Below are positions 40,441 through 48,627 of a stretch of 64,000 nt of DNA, piece after piece. The position numbers and the translations under genes were made by a program. The notes under the pieces are model-generated. The model searched no databases. It saw only the letters and a list, made by a program, of their open reading frames with translations, and was not told the DNA's origin. The DNA is from Niabella drilacis (GTDB lineage Bacteria > Bacteroidota > Bacteroidia > Chitinophagales > Chitinophagaceae). The stretch's first letter is position 1. Each line of letters starts with the position of its first letter. Location of the stretch: NCBI RefSeq assembly GCF_900101395.1, contig NZ_FMZO01000004.1, forward strand, positions 363,009 through 427,008, written 5' to 3'.

Positions 40441-41133
40441 ATGGAAAAGAGCTATAGAATATTGATGCTGTTTTTCACAGCTGTAGCAGTTATATCTTTA
40501 TCAGGGTTCTTTTTTACTTACCTGAGGTTCTTTCCGGATTTTGACCGGTTCCGGGTGGTGATCCATATTCATTTCATGGCATTTATTTGCTGGTTCTTAT
40601 TATTGGTGATTCAGCCTGTTCTGATCAGGAAACGGCAGTACCTTCTTCATCGTAAGCTGGGAAAATTGTCCTGGCTGCTGGCGCCGGTGCTGGTAGTAAC
40701 CATCCTTTTATTGGTGAAGGATAAAGTGCAGCGGGAGTTGGATGTTTCGGCAGGAGCCGCCGCAATGACGGCATTTATCGGATTGCTGGATGTGGTGTCC
40801 TTTTCCGTTTGCTATAGTGTGGCTATGATCAACAGGCATAACGTGCGTTGGCATGTGGCTTTCATCATTGGCGCTACCCTGATCGTGTTCAATCCCGGTA
40901 TGTCCAGAGTGTTCAACCATTTTAGGCCGGGCTCAGGCCTGCCGGCCGCTGTGATCCTGCCGTTTATTGTTCCGCTGATCATAATAACGGTTGAAAAGCT
41001 CCGGTTTAAACGCCCGGTTCTTAAAAGTCCATATTTACTATTTGTTCTGTTATGGCTGGCGGAAATACTGCTGTTGATGACGATTCCGCAAACTGATTTT
41101 TGGAAGCACCTGGTAATAAAATTCGCAAGTTAG
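40441..41133 (+). CDS. Multi-pass membrane protein (DUF2306-like)
   Basis: 230 residues with six or seven predicted membrane segments (about 8-28, 40-60, 76-94, 103-125, 135-152, 165-183, 198-216). Paired histidines in His-Ile-His-Phe-Met-Ala-Phe near residue 44 and His-Arg-Lys-Leu-Gly near residue 70, plus Trp-His-Val-Ala-Phe near residue 137, follow the pattern of the DUF2306 family of Bacteroidota inner-membrane proteins. Function of the family is unknown to me. Confidence 0.6.
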   Translation: MEKSYRILMLFFTAVAVISLSGFFFTYLRFFPDFDRFRVVIHIHFMAFICWFLLLVIQPVLIRKRQYLLHRKLGKLSWLLAPVLVVTILLLVKDKVQRELDVSAGAAAMTAFIGLLDVVSFSVCYSVAMINRHNVRWHVAFIIGATLIVFNPGMSRVFNHFRPGSGLPAAVILPFIVPLIIITVEKLRFKRPVLKSPYLLFVLLWLAEILLLMTIPQTDFWKHLVIKFAS

Positions 41134-41273
41134 AAGCTATAAGACGAATTTTTTATGAAATGATTTTGATATGCTCATGGAAAATCCAGCAAACCCGTGA
41201 TGGAGATATGCAACCTCCGGCAATGAATAAATAGCGTTTCAATAGAAGAACTGAGGCTGCCTGCCCAACGTCG

Positions 41274-41303
41274 TTGGTCTGCTTCAAATGCCGTTTGCCG
41301 GTT
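41274..41303 (+). promoter_or_regulatory. Degenerate LytTR-like direct repeat (site 4)
   Basis: TTGGTCTGCT (41274-41283) and TTTGCCGGTT (41294-41303), period 20 bp, each preceded by G, with CAAA between them as at sites 1 and 2. The position 28 bp downstream holds TCAATCTT, a poor -7 box. It lies 50 bp upstream of the lipoprotein start at 41354. Confidence 0.45.
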
Positions 41304-41353
41304 AGGTATTGAGGCCGGCCGGTGAAATTTTTCAATCTTAAAAATCAAATCTT

Positions 41354-42028
41354 ATGAAACTCATATTTACGTTTTCACTCGCCTGCAGTATCCTTTTTTC
41401 CTGCAAAAAAAACAACGATGACGCAGCGCCGGGCTTCAACATTAACCAGCTGGAAGGTTATGTCATTTCGGGCGCTGTAATAAGAAGCACGGGATTTACG
41501 CCCTTTGCAGCCGAGTTTTTACCGGGGCAAAAAGTAAAACTGGGATACGAAACTTTTTATTATGACAGTAAAGATTATGTTATTGATAAGGATACGCTAA
41601 AAGTAAACGATAATATTAAACTGGTTATAAAAAACAAAAAGGTAACGCATTATTATTACTACTCGAGCAATCCGTATACACCCGGAAGCAGCACGCACGA
41701 TTTATCGTTCAACCTGTACAAAAAGCCCGAAGCCAGCCAGCTACAAGGTAAAACATTTACGGGAACTTATTATAACTATCCTGATGGCTCGGTATTGCAC
41801 AATAGCTTTTATTACAAATTTGCCCAAAACACAAATACACTGGCGGCAGGATTTACAATAGGCATGCCTGTGCGTAGCAACCCCTATATAAACATAGGCA
41901 ATGTAGCGGCCTTTGCGCAACCTGGTAATGACAGGGAGCTGATGGTATGGCACAACGGGCGGCTGCTGGCAATTTATTTTAATAAAGAGGAAAACCAATA
42001 TCAATATGCCCTATTAAGCCCTCAATAA
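41354..42028 (+). CDS. Lipoprotein, distant member of the island family
   Basis: 224 residues, lipoprotein signal ending Leu-Phe-Ser-Cys-Lys-Lys-Asn. The order of elements resembles members A-D (Leu-Glu-Gly-Tyr near the start, Leu-Gln-Gly-Lys-Thr-Phe-Thr-Gly-Thr-Tyr in the middle, then a Tyr-x-Phe strand and a Gly-Asn-Val-Ala-Ala-Phe turn) but the Ser-Trp-Lys-Gly block is missing. It is very rich in Tyr and Lys. Function unknown. Confidence 0.55.
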   Translation: MKLIFTFSLACSILFSCKKNNDDAAPGFNINQLEGYVISGAVIRSTGFTPFAAEFLPGQKVKLGYETFYYDSKDYVIDKDTLKVNDNIKLVIKNKKVTHYYYYSSNPYTPGSSTHDLSFNLYKKPEASQLQGKTFTGTYYNYPDGSVLHNSFYYKFAQNTNTLAAGFTIGMPVRSNPYINIGNVAAFAQPGNDRELMVWHNGRLLAIYFNKEENQYQYALLSPQ

Positions 42029-42350
42029 AACAGTTTTTATGGAAAATGGAAAAATGAAATTACAGATTAGGGTTATCGGCTGTCCTTTAATAGCAATAAA
42101 CATGGCGCCTCTGTAACCCTGTACAAAGCACATCCTGCCGGTGGTATAACAACTGCGGTAAAGTATAATATATTACCGCAATGTACCGGATATGGAGTAT
42201 GCTATCGCCGATATGCCGGCTGAGTGATTATCCGGGGTAGTGAACCCGCTTCAAAATGAGCAACCCATATATGTATGGGTTTATTCACACCAAAGGGTTT
42301 TTATCAGTTCCTTACCAGGAAGGAGCGCAACAATGACCGGGTGTAGCAGC
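42029..42350. other. Intergenic region with one perfect inverted repeat
   Basis: Contains TGCGGTAA (42154-42161) and TTACCGCA (42173-42180), a perfect 8-bp inverted repeat with an 11-nt AT-rich loop and no U-run. It could be an operator or a weak bidirectional terminator between the convergent lipoprotein and Rrf2 genes. Nothing else recognised. Confidence 0.4.
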
Positions 42351-42758
42351 TTAGTCTTTCAGATCCGCCAGTGTTCTGCTTTCCAGCACTTGGAGCGTTA
42401 CATCCCGTACCTGTTTCATTACATCGTGCAGACCGCAGCGTTTTTCATCACAGTTCTTACAACGTTCATAGAAATACAGGCTTACACAAGGCAGCATAGA
42501 AATGGGACCGTCGATCAGCCGTATAACAGTGGCCATTTTTACATCGGCGGGGTCTTTTTTAAAAAAATAGCCGCCTCCTTTTCCTTTTTTGCTTTCCAGG
42601 ATACCGGCTTTCCGAAGCTCCAGGAGAATGTTTTCCAGGAACTTTAAAGGGATCCGTTTCTTCTTCGAGATCTCGGAGATCAGCACTGGTCCGTCCTGTT
42701 GTTTATCAGCCAGGTAACCCAGGGCTTTAAAGGCGTATTGCGATTTTTTTGTGAGCAT
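42351..42758 (-). CDS. Rrf2-family transcriptional regulator
   Basis: 135 residues. An N-terminal winged helix (Ser-Gln-Tyr-Ala-Phe-Lys-Ala-Leu, Ile-Pro-Leu-Lys-Phe-Leu-Glu-Asn-Ile-Leu) with the Rrf2 wing Lys-Gly-Lys-Gly-Gly-Gly-Tyr, a linker helix, and a cysteine cluster at Cys91, Cys100, Cys103 and Cys108. In IscR and NsrR, cysteines in this region ligate an iron-sulfur cluster. CymR, another Rrf2 member, controls cysteine metabolism in Firmicutes. It is the only Rrf2 protein in the window and so a candidate for the sulfur-regulon palindrome, but it lies 16 kb away and the link is inference. Its own upstream region has ACATT-N7-AATGT rather than GTCTAC sites. Confidence 0.88.
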   Translation of the reverse strand: MLTKKSQYAFKALGYLADKQQDGPVLISEISKKKRIPLKFLENILLELRKAGILESKKGKGGGYFFKKDPADVKMATVIRLIDGPISMLPCVSLYFYERCKNCDEKRCGLHDVMKQVRDVTLQVLESRTLADLKD

Positions 42759-42848
42759 ACATTAATAACAAATGTTCGGTCATAAAGTTAAGGAACAATT
42801 GGCTGAATACTGAATCTGTTCATGGACGGTTTTTGCGGACGCCCTGTT

Positions 42849-43853
42849 TTAAGAAGCTGTTCCGCTCAGCCGGTGGCGTTGATTCTGGAGCACATTCTTC
42901 AGCGTCCAGGGAATTGTTTTTTCAAAGGCGGATTGCCTTACAGGGCAGTCCGTTTTGGAACAGAGCACGCATTGAAAGGGCCGGCACCCGTCTGAGTGAA
43001 CAAAAAATTCGACGGACTGGCCATACTGGTCGCGGATGAGCGCTGCCAGCTGATCGATTTCACTATGAGCTTCAATAACATTGAGATACCACGGAACCGT
43101 TAAATGACAGTCGATGTGCAATACACTTCCGTATTTGATCACCCGGAAGTTGTGCAGGTCTACCCAGTTTTCCATACGGTTTTTGTTGATATAGGTGATC
43201 ATTTCCTGCAGCAGCTGCTGATCGGCCTCGTCCATAATACCTGCAATGGAGCGCCTCAGGATGCTGTAAGATGTGTACAGGAGCAAACAGGTCAGCAGGA
43301 TGGCAATAACAGAATCGAGCCAGTGGATCTTTGTGAAAAAGACGAGTGCCAGCCCTGCAATTACGGCGATGGTTGAGTAAGTGTCTGTTCGCAGATGCCG
43401 CCCGCTCACTTCCAACGCAATGGAGTGGTTTTTTTTCCCGGCAGCGATACAGATGCTTCCCAATGCATAATTGACCACTGCCGTAGCACTGATCAGGATC
43501 ATGCCAAGATCGAGCTGGGCCAGTACCATGGGATGGATCAGTTGGTCGATCGCCTTGTAGAGGACAACTAACCCCGCAATCCCGATCAGGGTGCCTTCTA
43601 TGGCGGCGGATAAAAACTCAGCCTTTCCATGTCCGTAAGGATGATTGGCATCCCGGGGTTGCGCCGCCAGGAACAGGCTGTAAAGTCCTATAAAGCCGGC
43701 GGCTACGTTTGCAATGCTTTCCAGTGCATCCGTCAGGATGGCTACGGAATGGGTAAAAAAATAGGCAATAAACTTTACGATCAGCAATAATAATGATATT
43801 GCTGCCACCCATTTCTGGATCTTCAGGTTTTGTCGGGACCCTTTTGCGGCCAT
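42849..43853 (-). CDS. Cation diffusion facilitator (CDF) family transporter
   Basis: 334 residues with six membrane segments in the first 215 residues. Metal-site motifs are Thr-Asp-Ala-Leu-Glu-Ser in segment 2 and His-Leu-Arg-Thr-Asp in segment 5 (HxxxD). His-Pro-Tyr-Gly-His-Gly-Lys follows segment 2 as usual. The cytoplasmic C-terminal domain carries an extra Cys-rich tail with five Cys (Gly-Cys-Arg-Pro-Phe-Gln-Cys-Val-Leu-Cys and onward to Asp-Cys) that could bind metal. Likely exports Zn2+, Fe2+ or a related ion with proton exchange; the ion cannot be fixed from sequence. Confidence 0.88.
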   Translation of the reverse strand: MAAKGSRQNLKIQKWVAAISLLLLIVKFIAYFFTHSVAILTDALESIANVAAGFIGLYSLFLAAQPRDANHPYGHGKAEFLSAAIEGTLIGIAGLVVLYKAIDQLIHPMVLAQLDLGMILISATAVVNYALGSICIAAGKKNHSIALEVSGRHLRTDTYSTIAVIAGLALVFFTKIHWLDSVIAILLTCLLLYTSYSILRRSIAGIMDEADQQLLQEMITYINKNRMENWVDLHNFRVIKYGSVLHIDCHLTVPWYLNVIEAHSEIDQLAALIRDQYGQSVEFFVHSDGCRPFQCVLCSKTDCPVRQSAFEKTIPWTLKNVLQNQRHRLSGTAS

Positions 43854-43865
43854 TATGATATGGGG

Positions 43866-45686
43866 TTATACTGTTTTCCGGTTTTCGCTATGACGCATTC
43901 TTTTTGCCTTGATATATTTCTGTATCCTGCGTTTTAAACGGTGATAAAATTCCTTATTGAAGAGGTTGGAGTCGTGCATAGCCTTGTAGGTAAGGAAGGC
44001 GCCGATGGGGGCCAGCACAAAGGTGGACAGCCACATGCCGGAAAAGGGCGTCAGGCTGCCTTCCTTGGCCATCTTTTCCCCGGTGTTGGAGGAGAAGTAG
44101 AACACCAGGAAGAAAGCGATGGCAAAGATCATCGGCGTGCCCAGGCCACCCTTACGGATAATGGAGCCCAGGGGCGCACCGATCATGAACATCAGGAAGC
44201 AGGCCAGTGCCAGCACTATCTTTTTATGCCATTCAATTTTATAGCGGCGGATATTTTTCTCCTGTTCCTGGATGCTGCTCAGGTTCATGCTGGCATTGTC
44301 CTTTACCACCGAAATGGTGCCCAGCGCACGTTCTGATACATTGGATTGTGCACTATCCGGCAGGAAGGCCGTAAAAATATTGGCATTCTTTTTAACGGGC
44401 TTTACCTGTTTTCTTGCAGTATCTTTCCTGGTTGAGTCTTTTTGAAGGGCTGCACTGTCGCCGCCGGCTTTTTTAACTGTGTCCTTTTTTGCGCTTCCAC
44501 TGTCGCGGACCATTTTTTTCAACGAATCCGCTTTTACTTCGGCCATTTTTTGCAGGATGGTATCAATGGCAAAAACCGGCCGGCGGGTATTCCGGCTTTT
44601 CCGGGACTTCCGGCGTTTCTTTTCCGGCGCTTTTACCGTTTCTTTTTTCTTTGATACCGTGTCGGTCTTTATGGGCAGGAGCGTGGCTTTTGCCCTCCCT
44701 GTGATGGTATCCAGCCCTAAAAAAGCGTCTTTATTTTTTTTGAAATTAAGGATCGAGTCAGGGATGGAAATGCCTTTGGTTACACTGTCCTTGTAAAGCA
44801 GCAGGCTGAAATTATTGAGCAGGTTGGCCTGGTAACGCTCCACTTCCACGTTGGTGTATTTGGTCATAGAATCCAGGGCTTTATCCAGCTGCCGCATGCT
44901 CAGCACGCGTTCATTATTGCGGTTGCTGCTGTCGTTGGAGGCTTTAAAATTAAAGGCACTGATGTCCAGCTGCATTTTGTACTCCTTAAATCCAAGGCGG
45001 ATGTATTCGGTTGCAGAATCGGTACGGTTCCCCCGCTCCTGGTATCGCCACCCATCCCGGAATACGATATCAAGGAACCGCTTGTCGGGGGAGGGTTTCA
45101 TAACCCCGTTCTTTGCAACGATAAAATTATCCTGCAGGGAACCATAATTGTTCTCAAACACGATCAGATCCCGGATGGTGCTGTCATCCTTCTCTTTTTT
45201 GCCTATTTTGATCGCAAAACGGTCCAGTTTGTCATAAAATATCCCTTCTTTGATATCAAATGCCGGCTTGGCCAGAACGATATCGGCCAGCATGGTACGT
45301 GATTTCAATTGCGCAACGGGGATCACATAGTTGGCAAAGAGAAAAGCGCAGAAGCTGATGAAAAGTGTTACGACAACCAGGGGCCGCATAAACCGTAGCA
45401 GGGAAATACCCGAGGACTTGATGGCTACCAGCTCAAAACTCTCTCCCAGGTTTCCAAAGGTCATCAGCGAGGACAGCAGTACTGCCAGTGGCAATGCCAG
45501 CGGGATCAAAACGGCGCTCTGGTACCAGATAAACCGCAATATCGTAAAGGCATCCAGCCCTTTTCCTACAAAATCATCGATCCAGAGCCAGAAAAACTGC
45601 ATTACCAATACAAAAAGGGTAATGAAAAAAGTGGCCACGAACGGGCCAATAAATGCTTTAATGATCAGTTTATCTAGCTTTTTCAA
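43866..45686 (-). CDS. LptF/LptG family permease with a charged insert
   Basis: 606 residues. The YjgP/YjgQ architecture is clear: membrane segments near 12-35, 55-80 and 98-120, a periplasmic jellyroll (about 125-270), and three more segments near 480-580. It would extract LPS from the inner membrane with LptB and LptC. Between about 300 and 460 there is a long low-complexity insert rich in Lys, Arg, Ser, Thr and Asp (including a stretch of alternating Lys/Arg/Ser near 355-370) that is absent from proteobacterial members. It starts just after a word-like intergenic repeat and is 12 bp upstream of the CDF gene. Confidence 0.85.
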   Translation of the reverse strand: MKKLDKLIIKAFIGPFVATFFITLFVLVMQFFWLWIDDFVGKGLDAFTILRFIWYQSAVLIPLALPLAVLLSSLMTFGNLGESFELVAIKSSGISLLRFMRPLVVVTLFISFCAFLFANYVIPVAQLKSRTMLADIVLAKPAFDIKEGIFYDKLDRFAIKIGKKEKDDSTIRDLIVFENNYGSLQDNFIVAKNGVMKPSPDKRFLDIVFRDGWRYQERGNRTDSATEYIRLGFKEYKMQLDISAFNFKASNDSSNRNNERVLSMRQLDKALDSMTKYTNVEVERYQANLLNNFSLLLYKDSVTKGISIPDSILNFKKNKDAFLGLDTITGRAKATLLPIKTDTVSKKKETVKAPEKKRRKSRKSRNTRRPVFAIDTILQKMAEVKADSLKKMVRDSGSAKKDTVKKAGGDSAALQKDSTRKDTARKQVKPVKKNANIFTAFLPDSAQSNVSERALGTISVVKDNASMNLSSIQEQEKNIRRYKIEWHKKIVLALACFLMFMIGAPLGSIIRKGGLGTPMIFAIAFFLVFYFSSNTGEKMAKEGSLTPFSGMWLSTFVLAPIGAFLTYKAMHDSNLFNKEFYHRLKRRIQKYIKAKRMRHSENRKTV

Positions 45687-45687
45687 C

Positions 45688-45773
45688 TGTTTCCGGTTTC
45701 TGGTTCATGGTTCTTCTGTCATCGTCAATAGCTCAAAGCAGGAGGCGCAGGGTCTATTGTCTTTCAACCATAA
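45688..45773. repeat. Word-like intergenic repeat between divergent genes
   Basis: TTTCCGGTTTCTGGTTCATGGTT, then after about 40 bp GGTCTATTGTCTTTC and AACCATAATTC. The word GGTTTCTGG and the complementary AACCATAA are shared with the element at 20003-20070. The element lies between LptF/G (minus) and the 202-residue protein (plus). Confidence 0.4.
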
Positions 45774-45803
45774 TTCATTTAATTTGCAAATAACGTATAC
45801 ATA

Positions 45804-46412
45804 ATGGAAGAAACAAAATTAAGCCTTTCTTCAGAGGAGTGGTCTATTGTTGCTGACCCCGAAATCATTTTAACAAAGAATGCGGTTTTGCGGAAAATAA
45901 AAGCAGCGCTGGAATCGCTGAGCCACTGGCAGCTTGGCTTTGTCAGGGAAAATGCGGGGAGACTGCCGGAAGCCGTATTTGAGTATAACGGTAAAATTTC
46001 AAAGGGGGAAAATTATAAGGGGTTGCCTTACCTGATACTCGATTACCCCCGTCATTTCAGGCCGGGGCATATCTTTGCGGTCAGGAGTATGTTCTGGTGG
46101 GGAAAACAGGTTAGTGTCACCCTGCATTTGTCCGGAGAATGGAAGGAGCGGTTTGCAGATCAGCTGACCAGCCGGCTGGAGGGGCTTAAAAATGAGGCCC
46201 TGTACCTGAGTTGTCATGGGGATGAATGGGAACACGATGTTCGGGGCGGGAGCCATATCCTATTATCTGGTCCGGAACACAGAGAAGGGCCGGATCTGCT
46301 CCGCAACAGCAGTTTCATAAAGCTCACCTATGCTGCTCCGGTGGATCAGCTGGAAAGAGCTCCAGAGTTCTGGAGAGAGAAATTCCGCAATTTAACGGAG
46401 TTATTGCGGTAA
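45804..46412 (+). CDS. Conserved-looking hypothetical protein
   Basis: 202 residues, no signal peptide, Trp-rich (Glu-Glu-Trp, Ser-His-Trp-Gln-Leu, Phe-Trp-Trp-Gly-Lys, Gly-Glu-Trp-Lys-Glu, Asp-Glu-Trp-Glu-His). Gly-Leu-Pro-Tyr-Leu-Ile-Leu-Asp-Tyr-Pro-Arg near residue 75 looks like a structural core motif. No family name can be given with confidence. The next gene is convergent with a 26-bp gap. Confidence 0.55.
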   Translation: MEETKLSLSSEEWSIVADPEIILTKNAVLRKIKAALESLSHWQLGFVRENAGRLPEAVFEYNGKISKGENYKGLPYLILDYPRHFRPGHIFAVRSMFWWGKQVSVTLHLSGEWKERFADQLTSRLEGLKNEALYLSCHGDEWEHDVRGGSHILLSGPEHREGPDLLRNSSFIKLTYAAPVDQLERAPEFWREKFRNLTELLR

Positions 46413-46438
46413 CAAAAATTTCGGGGACAGTTCATTAT

Positions 46439-46816
46439 TTAGTTGCCCAGCCGGTGAAATAATTCCTTCACCTGGTAGTCCCACAGCTGACTTTGATCTT
46501 TAATATCTCTTTTTTCAGCAAAGTCGGTGATCACTAAAATGGTCTGATTGGTAATTTCTGATTTATCGATGCGAAATTCAAAGTACTCATTCTTGGGAGC
46601 GCCGGCCCAATGAAACCGTATAAAACGCTCTTCCTCCTGGTCAACTACCTCTGCTTCTTCATGCGAACCGTTCCAGCCAAAATAAAAACGCCCGTTCCGC
46701 TCGTCCACGTTTTCCGCAAACCACTCACCCAACCCATTGGAAGTGGCTAAAAATTCGAATAAAATTGTTGGAGAACAACGTACGGGGTACTCCAGGGTGT
46801 ATAGCTGTTTACTCAT
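46439..46816 (-). CDS. START-like/SRPBCC (AHSA1-type) domain protein
   Basis: 125 residues, a single small domain. The start Tyr-Thr-Leu-Glu-Tyr-Pro-Val-Arg-Cys-Ser-Pro-x-Ile-Leu-Phe-Glu-Phe-Leu, Gly-Leu-Gly-Glu-Trp-Phe-Ala, and Ile-Arg-Phe-His-Trp follow the Aha1/START helix-grip pattern. Members bind small hydrophobic ligands or chaperone clients. Role here unknown. Confidence 0.65.
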   Translation of the reverse strand: MSKQLYTLEYPVRCSPTILFEFLATSNGLGEWFAENVDERNGRFYFGWNGSHEEAEVVDQEEERFIRFHWAGAPKNEYFEFRIDKSEITNQTILVITDFAEKRDIKDQSQLWDYQVKELFHRLGN

Positions 46817-47001
46817 CTCTCGGGGTGTGTTTATGAATTCAATTAGCTACAATAATATAAAAATTATCATACTTTCAAAATTTTTTTTGGTTCCGGGCTG
46901 CCGGATTGATGTTTTGCCGGGATAAACCCTGTTTTCAGGGCATAAAAGACTCTGCCGGGGTCTTTCTGGCGGTTTTTAGCGGTTACTGCTTCTTAAAATA
47001 G

Positions 47002-47009
47002 TATATTTG
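47002..47009 (+). promoter_or_regulatory. -7 box of the ffh promoter
   Basis: TATATTTG matches TAnnTTTG and ends 33 bp before the ffh start codon. The -33 region reads TTTTT rather than TTG. Position and match support a promoter. Confidence 0.5.
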
Positions 47010-47042
47010 CGGGCATTTTTCAGCTTATAATTTTGGGAATAT

Positions 47043-48383
47043 ATGTTTAATAGTCTACAGGATAAATTAGAGTCTGCCTTTAAAAACCTCAAAGGCCAGG
47101 CGCGCATTACAGAATTGAACGTAGCTGCTACGGTAAAGGAGATCCGTCGCGCACTGGTTGATGCGGATGTGAACTATAAAATTGCCAAAGATTTTACAGA
47201 TAAAATCCGGGACAAGGCTATGGGTGAAAAGGTGCTGAATGCGATCAGCCCGGGTCAGCTCATGGTAAAGATCGTGAAGGATGAGCTTACGGAACTGATG
47301 GGTGGAGAAGAAGCTACATTTAATGCCAAGGGCAACCCGGCGGTTATTTTGATAGCAGGACTGCAGGGTAGTGGAAAGACCACTTTTAGCGGTAAACTGG
47401 CGAACTATCTTAAAACCAAAAAAGGATTGTCGCCCATGCTGGTGGCTGCGGATATTTACAGGCCGGCGGCAATGGAGCAGCTACGCGTGCTGGGTGAGCA
47501 GATCGGCGTGGAAGTATACATTGAACCCGAGAATAAGGATGCGGTGGCAATTGCGAAAAATGCGGTTGCCCAGTCAAAGGCAAAGAATAAAAATGTCATT
47601 ATTATCGATACGGCCGGTCGCCTGGCGGTGGATGAGGCTATGATGACAGAGGTGTCCAATATTAAAAATGCCATCGACCCGCAGGAGATCTTATTTGTTG
47701 TGGACAGTATGACGGGGCAGGATGCGGTGAATACGGCCAAGGCCTTTAATGACCGGCTGGACTTCAGCGGCGTGGTGCTTACCAAGCTGGATGGTGATAC
47801 CCGGGGCGGTGCGGCATTATCCATTAAATACACCGTAAACAAACCGATCAAGTTTGTAAGCAATGGTGAAAAAATGGATGCGCTGGATGTGTTTTATCCC
47901 GAGCGGATGGCGCAAAGGATCCTGGGCATGGGCGATATTACTACCCTGGTGGAACGTGCCCAGCAACAATTTGATGAGGAACAGGCCAAGAAGCTGGAAA
48001 GCAAGATCCGGAAAAATAAGTTTGATTTTGCCGACTTTAAGATGCAGCTGGATCAGATCAAAAAAATGGGGAACATGAAGGATCTGCTGGGAATGATCCC
48101 GGGTGTTGGTGCAAAGATCAAAGACCTTGATATCAGCGATGAAAGTTTTAAAGGGATTGAGGCAATGATCGATTCTATGACCCCTGATGAACGTAGTAAC
48201 CCGGACCTGATCAACGGCAGCCGCCGCAAGCGGATCGCCCTGGGCAGCGGAAAAGATATTGCAGAAGTCAATGCTTTTATGAAGCAGTTTGAGCAGATGC
48301 GCGACATGATGAAGAACATGAATAAAATGGGCGCATTCGGTCGTATGATGCCGGGCATGGGAAAGTTTAAGACGCCTTCATAG
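47043..48383 (+). CDS. ffh: Signal recognition particle protein Ffh (SRP54)
   Basis: 446 residues. N-domain helix bundle (1-90), G-domain with P-loop Gly-Leu-Gln-Gly-Ser-Gly-Lys-Thr-Thr near residue 108, Asp-Thr-Ala-Gly-Arg near residue 190 and Thr-Lys-Leu-Asp-Gly-Asp near residue 248, then a Met-rich M-domain (about 325-440, with Gly-Ser-Gly-Lys-Asp near the RNA-binding helix and a Met/Lys-rich end). It binds signal sequences and the SRP RNA and targets ribosomes to the membrane. Normal length. Followed by a strong terminator. Confidence 0.97.
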   Translation: MFNSLQDKLESAFKNLKGQARITELNVAATVKEIRRALVDADVNYKIAKDFTDKIRDKAMGEKVLNAISPGQLMVKIVKDELTELMGGEEATFNAKGNPAVILIAGLQGSGKTTFSGKLANYLKTKKGLSPMLVAADIYRPAAMEQLRVLGEQIGVEVYIEPENKDAVAIAKNAVAQSKAKNKNVIIIDTAGRLAVDEAMMTEVSNIKNAIDPQEILFVVDSMTGQDAVNTAKAFNDRLDFSGVVLTKLDGDTRGGAALSIKYTVNKPIKFVSNGEKMDALDVFYPERMAQRILGMGDITTLVERAQQQFDEEQAKKLESKIRKNKFDFADFKMQLDQIKKMGNMKDLLGMIPGVGAKIKDLDISDESFKGIEAMIDSMTPDERSNPDLINGSRRKRIALGSGKDIAEVNAFMKQFEQMRDMMKNMNKMGAFGRMMPGMGKFKTPS

Positions 48384-48428
48384 AAGTTTTGGAAGTTAAG
48401 TGAACAGACGCTTTATAGCATTTTACAG

Positions 48429-48449
48429 ACCCTCGGAAGAGGGTTTTTT
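48429..48449 (+). terminator. Intrinsic terminator of ffh
   Basis: ACCCTC-ggaa-GAGGGT with six T (48444-48449, the first T belonging to the stem), 45 bp after the ffh stop. Separates ffh from the Fic gene and its repeat array. Confidence 0.85.
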
Positions 48450-48471
48450 ATTTGTGGGTCATATGATCCTT

Positions 48472-48627
48472 TTTTTAGCGGACAAAATTGATTGTCTGCT
48501 AAAAAGGGCCCCTAATTATATTTGTCTGTCATTTTTTTATATTTTTGACGGACAAATTGGCTTGTCTGCCGAAATGGGCGTTTAAAACATTTTGTCCGCA
48601 ATTTTGTGTATTTTTTGGCGGACAAAA
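48472..48627. repeat. Cluster of GGACAAA inverted repeats upstream of the Fic gene
   Basis: Seven half-sites of the type (C)GGACAAA / TTTGTC(C/T)G lie within 156 bp. They form a 14-bp-arm palindrome with one G-T position (48472-48505, 6-nt loop), an 11-bp-arm repeat with one G-T position (48521-48531 with 48546-48556), a third pairing (48549-48568) and a perfect 10-bp-arm repeat (48590-48599 with 48618-48627). The last half-site lies between a TTG (48615-48617) and the -7 box, so a bound protein would block the promoter. Confidence 0.7.

Noticed and set aside
42154-42180. TGCGGTAA/TTACCGCA as a terminator
   Set aside because: Perfect stem but no U-run on either strand, so only listed as an inverted repeat.
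48472-48627. CRISPR-like array
   Set aside because: Half-sites are only 7-10 bp, in alternating orientation and uneven spacing, with no repeat-spacer pattern and no cas gene.
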